Source of the DNA: Wenyingzhuangia heitensis
Lineage (GTDB): Bacteria > Bacteroidota > Bacteroidia > Flavobacteriales > Flavobacteriaceae
DNA: 64,000 nt
Assembly: GCF_011762155.1 (NCBI RefSeq)
Contig: NZ_JAASQL010000005.1
Coordinates: forward strand, 62,001-126,000
Direction: 5' to 3'
Shown: positions 59,809 to 64,000 of the stretch, one piece after another
Layout: each line of letters opens with the position of its first letter
Position numbering within the stretch: position 1 is the first letter of the stretch
Translations under genes and position numbers: made by a program
Notes under the pieces: model-generated
What the model was told of the DNA's origin: nothing
The model's input: the letters and a program-made list of their open reading frames with translations, nothing else
The model's database searches: none

Positions 59809-59816
59809 TAAATTTG
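59809..59816 (+). promoter_or_regulatory. -7 box for the rhodanese gene
   Basis: TAAATTTG fits TAnnTTTG exactly, 22 bases before the ATG. A TTG at 59790-59792 could serve as a -33 element at a short 16-base spacing. Confidence 0.5.
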
Positions 59817-59838
59817 TGCTTGAAACAAAAAATAAATT

Positions 59839-60129
59839 ATGAGTCAATTTGATAACGAAAAAATTCAAGAGTATTTAAAAAATGGAGCCGTAGTTTTAGA
59901 TGTTAGAACTAATGAAGAGTTTGCAGAAGGACATGTAGCAGGTTCTGAACATATTGTTTTACAAACATTACCTGGTAAAGTAGCAGATGTAAAAGCATAT
60001 GGAAAGCCCGTAATTGCAGTGTGTAGAAGTGGAGCAAGAAGCCAACAAGCTACAGATTTTTTAAAGCAACACGGAATAGATGTAATGAATGGTGGTCCTT
60101 GGGAAAACGTAGATCAATACCTAGGTTAG
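59839..60129 (+). CDS. Rhodanese-domain protein
   Basis: 96 residues forming a single rhodanese module: LDVRTNEEFAEGHVAGSEHI and the active-site loop CRSGARSQQA with nucleophilic cysteine. It moves sulfur to thiol acceptors; the partner is unknown. A strong bidirectional terminator follows. It is a stand-alone gene with its own -7 box. Confidence 0.92.
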   Translation: MSQFDNEKIQEYLKNGAVVLDVRTNEEFAEGHVAGSEHIVLQTLPGKVADVKAYGKPVIAVCRSGARSQQATDFLKQHGIDVMNGGPWENVDQYLG

Positions 60130-60145
60130 TAAACCTTTAAAATAT

Positions 60146-60183
60146 AAAAAAAGCTTTCTGATTTTAATCAGAAAGCTTTTTTT
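60146..60183. terminator. Bidirectional terminator after rhodanese gene
   Basis: 18-bp perfect stem AAAAAAAGCTTTCTGATT with AATCAGAAAGCTTTTTTT and a 2-base loop, between convergent genes ending at 60129 and 60191. Confidence 0.9.
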
Positions 60184-60190
60184 ATGCTTG

Positions 60191-60484
60191 TTATTTTTGC
60201 CAAGGTTTGTAGTTTTTATAAGCAGGTCCTTTAAGCTTGTTTCTCCTGTTGTCTGTAACAATGGCATAACTTTTTTGTGGGTTGTTATCTTGCCAAGGTT
60301 TGTAGTTTTTATAAGCAGGTCCTGTTAACTTCTGTTTGTTAGATGTACTAACTACTGTAGTACTTTCTGTTTTATGCTGCCAAGGTTTGTAGTTCTTAGC
60401 TTCAGGTCCTTGTAAATTGTTTTTTGTTTGAGCTACCATACTGCTCCCTACCATAATTACTAAAATCCAAATTAAATTCTTCAT
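60191..60484 (-). CDS. Small secreted protein with three GPxxKNYKPWQ repeats
   Basis: 97 residues from ATG at 60484 (MKNLIWILV); the longer frame to 60529 lacks a good start context. Signal peptide (1-19, ending SSMVAQ) is followed by three near-identical motifs: LQGPEAKNYKPWQ (24-36), LTGPAYKNYKPWQ (53-65) and LKGPAYKNYKPWQ (84-96), separated by polar linkers of 16 and 18 residues. The last repeat reaches the C terminus. I know no named domain with this motif. The repeat DNA is also highly similar, indicating recent duplication. It is downstream of a response-regulator gene with iterated boxes in the gap. Confidence 0.72.
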   Translation of the reverse strand: MKNLIWILVIMVGSSMVAQTKNNLQGPEAKNYKPWQHKTESTTVVSTSNKQKLTGPAYKNYKPWQDNNPQKSYAIVTDNRRNKLKGPAYKNYKPWQK

Positions 60485-60578
60485 AATACACGTCCCTTTT
60501 ATAATTGTCTGATGTAAAATTACAATCAAAATAAAGGTTTTGAAATATGAGAAAAACGGTATTTTTTAATGGTGGTTA

Positions 60579-60616
60579 TACGTGTTTTTTTCTACGTGTT
60601 TTTACGGGTGTTTTTT
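60579..60616 (-). repeat. Iterated TACGTGTTTTT-type boxes upstream of the KNYKPW gene
   Basis: Plus-strand copies start at 60579 (TACGTGTTTTTT), 60593 (TACGTGTTTTTA) and 60603 (TACGGGTGTTTTTT, degenerate). On the minus strand they read AAAAACACGTA and stand about 95-130 bases before the small gene's ATG. The last copy abuts the stop of the response-regulator gene. A related CACGT lies at 60487-60491 next to the ATG. Confidence 0.55.
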
Positions 60617-61244
60617 AAATTAAACTTAGTGTAGTTGCTTTGTTAATTAACTCTACAGTATTTTTAACTTCTAATTTTTTTAACATATTAGATCGGTGTG
60701 TTTCTACTGTTCTAGTACTTACATATAGTTTAGAAGCAATTTCTTTGGTCGTAAATCCTTTAGATAGAAACTCTAAAATTTCTGCTTCTTTTTTGGTTAA
60801 TTTTCTCACACTTTTTACTTCGGCCATACTGTCTATCATCTTTCTAGACAAATCTTGATTGTAGTATTTACCACCGTTGTATACTTGTTTAATAGCATCT
60901 ATAACTTCAGTCTCGTCTGTGTTTTTTAGCAAATAACCAAAGGCTCCATACTCAGCACAACGAGCAATATAGTTACCATCATCATGCATAGAAATAGCTA
61001 TTGCTTTAACCGTTTTGTATTTTTTTCTAATATTTTTTAAAACCTCAAAACCATTCATGTTTGGCATAGATAGATCTAGCAATAAAATATCGGGTAAGGT
61101 TTCTTTCTTTAGAGTATTCATTAGCTCTAGGCCATCTTCTACCGTAGCTAATACGTTTAAAAAAGGATGTTTATTTAGCAAAGCAGTTAATCCATCTCTA
61201 AATAATTGATGATCATCTGCCACAATAAGATTGATTTTATTCAT
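60615..61244 (-). CDS. NarL/FixJ-type response regulator
   Basis: 209 residues: receiver domain with acidic pocket D10-D11 and phosphoacceptor Asp57 in DILLLDLSMPNMNG, then a LuxR-type helix-turn-helix (about 142-205: LTKKEAEILEFLSKGFTTKEIASKLYVSTRTVETHRSNMLKKL). It overlaps the histidine kinase gene by eight bases and is its cognate partner. Targets are unknown; the small secreted protein gene directly downstream is a candidate. Confidence 0.95.
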   Translation of the reverse strand: MNKINLIVADDHQLFRDGLTALLNKHPFLNVLATVEDGLELMNTLKKETLPDILLLDLSMPNMNGFEVLKNIRKKYKTVKAIAISMHDDGNYIARCAEYGAFGYLLKNTDETEVIDAIKQVYNGGKYYNQDLSRKMIDSMAEVKSVRKLTKKEAEILEFLSKGFTTKEIASKLYVSTRTVETHRSNMLKKLEVKNTVELINKATTLSLI

Positions 61245-62901
61245 GTGTTAAAGGGATTTCAATTTCTACATTGGAGTTTTCGGGTTCAGATTCAAAAGAA
61301 ATCAATCCATCTAAAATTTCTACACGTTCTTTAATGTTTAAAATTCCAGAACCTAATTTTACTTTTTCGGTATCATAGCCAATACCATCATCAAAATAAT
61401 AAATAGATAGATAATTGTCAAACTCTGTAATAGAGATTCTTATTTTACTGGCATTTGCATGTTTTACGCTATTGTTAATTAACTCTTGACTAATTCTAAA
61501 AACAGAAATGGCAATATTGGTATTAATTTTAGAGTTTTTAGTTTTAATAGAATTGTTAAAATCAATATCTATTTGTGTGGTGTTGCTAATTAGTTTTACA
61601 AATGTTTTTAAGGTTTCTCCCACACCAAAATCTATTAAAGACGGAGGCATTAATGCATAAGTCATTCTTCTAATTTCGGCAATGGTATGATCTATTAGAG
61701 CTTTCATTTTGTCTTTTTCATCTAGATCAATATTCATGTTTTCTACAAAAAAGCGCAAACTAGTTAATAATGGACCAATGCCATCATGCAATTCTTGAGC
61801 CAATCTTTTTCTTTCGGTCTCTTGCCCTTCTATTAAAATTCTTTTTTTATTGGTATTTGCTTGTGCTACTTTTGTTTGATATTCTATCAATTTATCTTTC
61901 ATTTTAACCAATGAATTACCTAATACATCTGCTTTAGATTTTGGTTGATAGTTGCTGTCTAGTTTCATTTCACCAACTTCATGAGAAAAACTAATAGCTT
62001 TGGTTAAAGATTCTTTTAAAGAATTTAAGGCTTTTAAAATATCGTTAATTTCTTTAAAATGTGTTTTTTTACCCATGTTTATATTGTAGTTACCATTTGC
62101 CATGGCTAACAATTGAGTTTCCATAGTTTTTAGCGGTCTAGATAAAAACTGTGTAAAATAGTTTCCTAATAAAAGTGCAATTACCAAAATAGAGCAGGCA
62201 ATAATTAACAATTTAAGCTGCATGGTTTGCAAAGGTTGCATAACCTCTTCTACATCCATTTCTGATAAAATAGCCCAATGTAGGTTAGAAATTTTTATGG
62301 TATTATAGGTGCTGTAAACCCAAACATTTCTATAATCTTTATAAATACCTGTTTTAAAAACTGATTGAAATGCGTTTTGAACACTTTTGGTTTTTGCTGT
62401 AATGCTATAAGGGGCTTGGTTGGTTAAAAACCTAGAAGCAGAGCGTAACTTATAATCTTGCCCAACCAAATAGGTTTCCCCACTTTGTCCCATTCCGGTT
62501 CTTTCTAATAATATTTGTTGAACATATTTATTAGACAACGTTTTTAAACTTACTATTTTATTGTTTTCTACTTTGATCAACCCAATTAATAAATTTCCAT
62601 TTTTAGAAATAGGAGTAAAGTCATAAATACCTGTTGTCTTAATTTTAAAAGGAAGGTTTTGCAACCTGGATAGATTAAAGTCACGAATTGAGTCTTTTGA
62701 ATTGTATTGAAAGCGATTCCATTCGGTATCTAAATACTTTTCTATTTGTACTCTTTTTAATCGCTCTATAGAACTTAGTTGAGAGAGTATTTTTTCGTTT
62801 AATGTTTTTTCAAACTGATTGTAAAATGAAGTGGAAAGTGCAATCACAACTACAAAAAGTAAGGAGTTGATGATGATAATGATCCAAGTTTTAATGCTCA
62901 T
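61237..62901 (-). CDS. Sensor histidine kinase, HisKA_3 type with periplasmic sensor domain
   Basis: 554 residues: first membrane helix (5-22), extracytoplasmic sensor of double-Cache type (about 30-225, with GMGQSGETYLVGQDYKLRSASRF), second helix (229-247), HAMP (about 248-300), coiled-coil linker, dimerisation/phosphoacceptor His372 in ELHDGIGPLL and an HATPase with NNSVKHA and DDGIGYD. The QSGETYLV block is typical of Cache domains that bind small organic ligands. It is the partner of the overlapping response regulator. Confidence 0.93.
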   Translation of the reverse strand: MSIKTWIIIIINSLLFVVVIALSTSFYNQFEKTLNEKILSQLSSIERLKRVQIEKYLDTEWNRFQYNSKDSIRDFNLSRLQNLPFKIKTTGIYDFTPISKNGNLLIGLIKVENNKIVSLKTLSNKYVQQILLERTGMGQSGETYLVGQDYKLRSASRFLTNQAPYSITAKTKSVQNAFQSVFKTGIYKDYRNVWVYSTYNTIKISNLHWAILSEMDVEEVMQPLQTMQLKLLIIACSILVIALLLGNYFTQFLSRPLKTMETQLLAMANGNYNINMGKKTHFKEINDILKALNSLKESLTKAISFSHEVGEMKLDSNYQPKSKADVLGNSLVKMKDKLIEYQTKVAQANTNKKRILIEGQETERKRLAQELHDGIGPLLTSLRFFVENMNIDLDEKDKMKALIDHTIAEIRRMTYALMPPSLIDFGVGETLKTFVKLISNTTQIDIDFNNSIKTKNSKINTNIAISVFRISQELINNSVKHANASKIRISITEFDNYLSIYYFDDGIGYDTEKVKLGSGILNIKERVEILDGLISFESEPENSNVEIEIPLTHE

Positions 62902-63001
62902 TTTTTTGTGTATTGGGAGGTGTGAAAAATAGTGTTACGAATGTACACAAATTAGTGTGTAGTAAAAGATATGAGGTTTTAATTTTTTTAGAAATAGGCA
63001 G

Positions 63002-63039
63002 AAAAAAAGCTCTTTATTAAAAAATAATAAAGAGCTTTT
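63002..63039 (-). terminator. Terminator of the TPM-domain gene
   Basis: 15-bp perfect stem AAAAGCTCTTTATTA (63005-63019) with TAATAAAGAGCTTTT (63025-63039), 5-base loop and T-run on the minus strand, 25 bases past the stop at 63064. Confidence 0.85.
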
Positions 63040-63063
63040 GTGTGATTTTTTAAAGTGTTAGAG

Positions 63064-63864
63064 TTACCAACCTCCGCTGGCACCACCACCACCAAAGCCT
63101 CCGCCTCCAAAGCTACCTCCGCCAGAAAAACCTCCGCCAAAGCCACCTGAAGAACCACCTCGGTATCCTCTGCTACTCCCTAAGCTACCTAATAAAATAG
63201 CGGTAAAAATATCAGAAGAATCTAATTTTCCTCCTCTGTTGTTAGAACCTCCATTTCCTTTTCCAGAATTGTTTCCTCGGCTCATAAAAAAGATAACGGC
63301 AGCTACAATAATTACCAAAACTAAAATATTTCCTTTTCCTTTAGTGCTTTTCTTTTTTGGATCAGCTTTGTATTCTCCTGCTAATATTTTAATAATTCTA
63401 TCAGAAGCAGAATTTAAACCTATATAAAATTGTTGTTGTTTAAAAGCTGGAGTTATTAAATCGGTAATAATTTGTTTGCTCAAATAATCGGTTAATAAAT
63501 GCTCTACACCATAACCTGTGGCAATGTGTACTTTTCTATCATTTTTAGAAACTAAAATAAAAACACCGTTGTCTTTACCTTTTTGACCAACTCCCCATTC
63601 ATGAGCTTTTTCTGTGGCAAGCATACCAATATCATTCCCATTTAAACTATCAATGATAACAATAGCTATTTCGGTAGAGGTTGTATCTGCATACTTAATT
63701 AATTTATAAGTAAGTGCGTTTTCCTCTTGTTGTGTAAGTATATTTGCATAATCATAAACTCCTTTATAGATTGTCTCTTTTTTAGGCAAAGGATCTTGAG
63801 CGTTTGCAAATAGTATTGAAAAAAAAGCCAGTCCCAGGACTAGCTTTGTAATGTGTTTGTGCAT
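63064..63864 (-). CDS. TPM-domain (YgcG-like) membrane protein with Gly-rich tail
   Basis: 266 residues: signal peptide (1-22, ending ANAQ), TPM domain (about 32-165: VYDYANILTQQEENALTYKLIKYADTTSTEIAIVII, KAHEWGVGQKGKDNGVFILVSKNDRKVHIATGYGVEHLLTD), a membrane helix (178-195), and a glycine/serine-rich C terminus ending in GGGASGGW. Such proteins are often encoded next to LemA; none is visible within the window, and the next gene leftward is the kinase. Confidence 0.9.
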   Translation of the reverse strand: MHKHITKLVLGLAFFSILFANAQDPLPKKETIYKGVYDYANILTQQEENALTYKLIKYADTTSTEIAIVIIDSLNGNDIGMLATEKAHEWGVGQKGKDNGVFILVSKNDRKVHIATGYGVEHLLTDYLSKQIITDLITPAFKQQQFYIGLNSASDRIIKILAGEYKADPKKKSTKGKGNILVLVIIVAAVIFFMSRGNNSGKGNGGSNNRGGKLDSSDIFTAILLGSLGSSRGYRGGSSGGFGGGFSGGGSFGGGGFGGGGASGGW

Positions 63865-63870
63865 AATTTT

Positions 63871-64000
63871 TTATTTTCTGTCTCCAAATAAACGTAATAA
63901 GTATAAAAATAGGTTTATAAAATCTAAATACAAGGTTAAGGCTCCCATAATGGCACCTTTTTTTGCATCTTCTTCAGAATTTAACTGACCTGCCATTCTT
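63871..64000 (-). CDS. Bax-inhibitor-1 (YccA/YetJ-like) membrane protein, C-terminal end only
   Basis: The reverse frame from the window edge to TAA at 63871 encodes 42 residues including [21 protein letters not shown], the characteristic last helix and tail of BI-1/TMBIM proteins. The start is beyond the window. It ends seven bases before the TPM gene and is transcribed in the same direction, so the two could be co-transcribed. Confidence 0.85.
   Translation of the reverse strand, partial: RMAGQLNSEEDAKKGAIMGALTLYLDFINLFLYLLRLFGDRK

Noticed and set aside
63064-63200. Glycine-codon repeat region at the end of the TPM gene as a DNA tandem repeat
   Set aside because: It encodes the usual Gly/Ser-rich tail of TPM proteins and is explained by the protein.
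1-64000. tRNA, rRNA, CRISPR, insertion sequence or prophage genes
   Set aside because: No cloverleaf-like, repeat-spacer, transposase or phage structural sequences were noticed on either strand.

Overview
The window is AT-rich, gene-dense DNA from a member of the Bacteroidota, most likely a marine Flavobacteriaceae. The evidence is Por-type (T9SS) C-terminal sorting domains, TonB-dependent receptors, SPII lipoproteins, TAnnTTTG-type -7 promoter boxes instead of strong Shine-Dalgarno signals, an Actinobacteria/Bacteroidota-type DapD, a Bacteroidota-type LptD and a RemB-like surface protein. Several secreted sulfatases and polysaccharide-related proteins suggest a life on sulfated algal polysaccharides. 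No tRNA, rRNA, CRISPR array, insertion sequence or prophage was seen, and no non-coding stretch exceeds about 230 bases.

Layout. (1) 1-536 is the start of dapD. (2) 615-9410 is a hexuronate catabolic locus: a LacI-type regulator diverges from a tight seven-gene operon (SDR oxidoreductase, sulfatase, uxuA, uxaC and a TRAP transporter dctPQM). A LacI-type palindromic operator sits just before the first gene and a strong terminator follows dctM. (3) 9611-11852 holds a DUF2721 protein, ychF and a DUF1569 protein. (4) 11903-18991 is a second carbohydrate-related block: a secreted beta-helix protein with a T9SS tail, an MFS transporter, an AraC regulator, a second sulfatase and a small T9SS-exported protein. 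(5) 19217-29136 has an EamA exporter, a GT-C glycosyltransferase, parE - DUF2971 - parC, and an MBOAT/SGNH acylation pair. (6) 29138-31018 is a DUF5060 secreted glycosidase-like protein. (7) 31098-39299 is a vitamin B12 locus: a BtuF-like lipoprotein with cobC-cobS-cobT-cobU on the minus strand, then a signal-less BtuF-like protein, a cobalamin riboswitch, a BtuB-type receptor and a BtuG-like surface propeller lipoprotein on the plus strand. (8) 39355-49078 is core envelope and energy metabolism: diadenylate cyclase, LptD, amidase, MCE protein, two Fe-S electron-transfer proteins and MenA. (9) 49153-53952 is a metal/TonB-PepSY cluster. (10) 54011-60129 holds menC, a CPBP protease, a WbpD-like acetyltransferase, a RemB-like protein, a DinB-like protein, era and a rhodanese. 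(11) 60191-64000 has a small secreted protein with three copies of a GPxxKNYKPWQ motif, a NarL-type two-component system, a TPM-domain protein and the end of a Bax-inhibitor-1 protein.

How the parts fit. The uronate operon should import hexuronate through the TRAP system, isomerise it (UxaC), reduce fructuronate (SDR) and dehydrate mannonate (UxuA) to KDG, with an exported sulfatase removing sulfate beforehand. The B12 cluster would capture cobamides at the surface (BtuG/BtuB), bind them in the periplasm (BtuF-like) and remodel the lower ligand (CobU/T/S/C). BtuCD is not in the window.

I found no clear-cut new defence or mobile system. The least explained items are the KNYKPW-repeat protein with iterated TACGTGTTTTT boxes upstream and a neighbouring response regulator, the DUF2971 gene wedged between parE and parC, the lipid-anchored DctP with a sulfatase in the uronate operon, and twin identical palindromic terminators around a DUF1569 gene.
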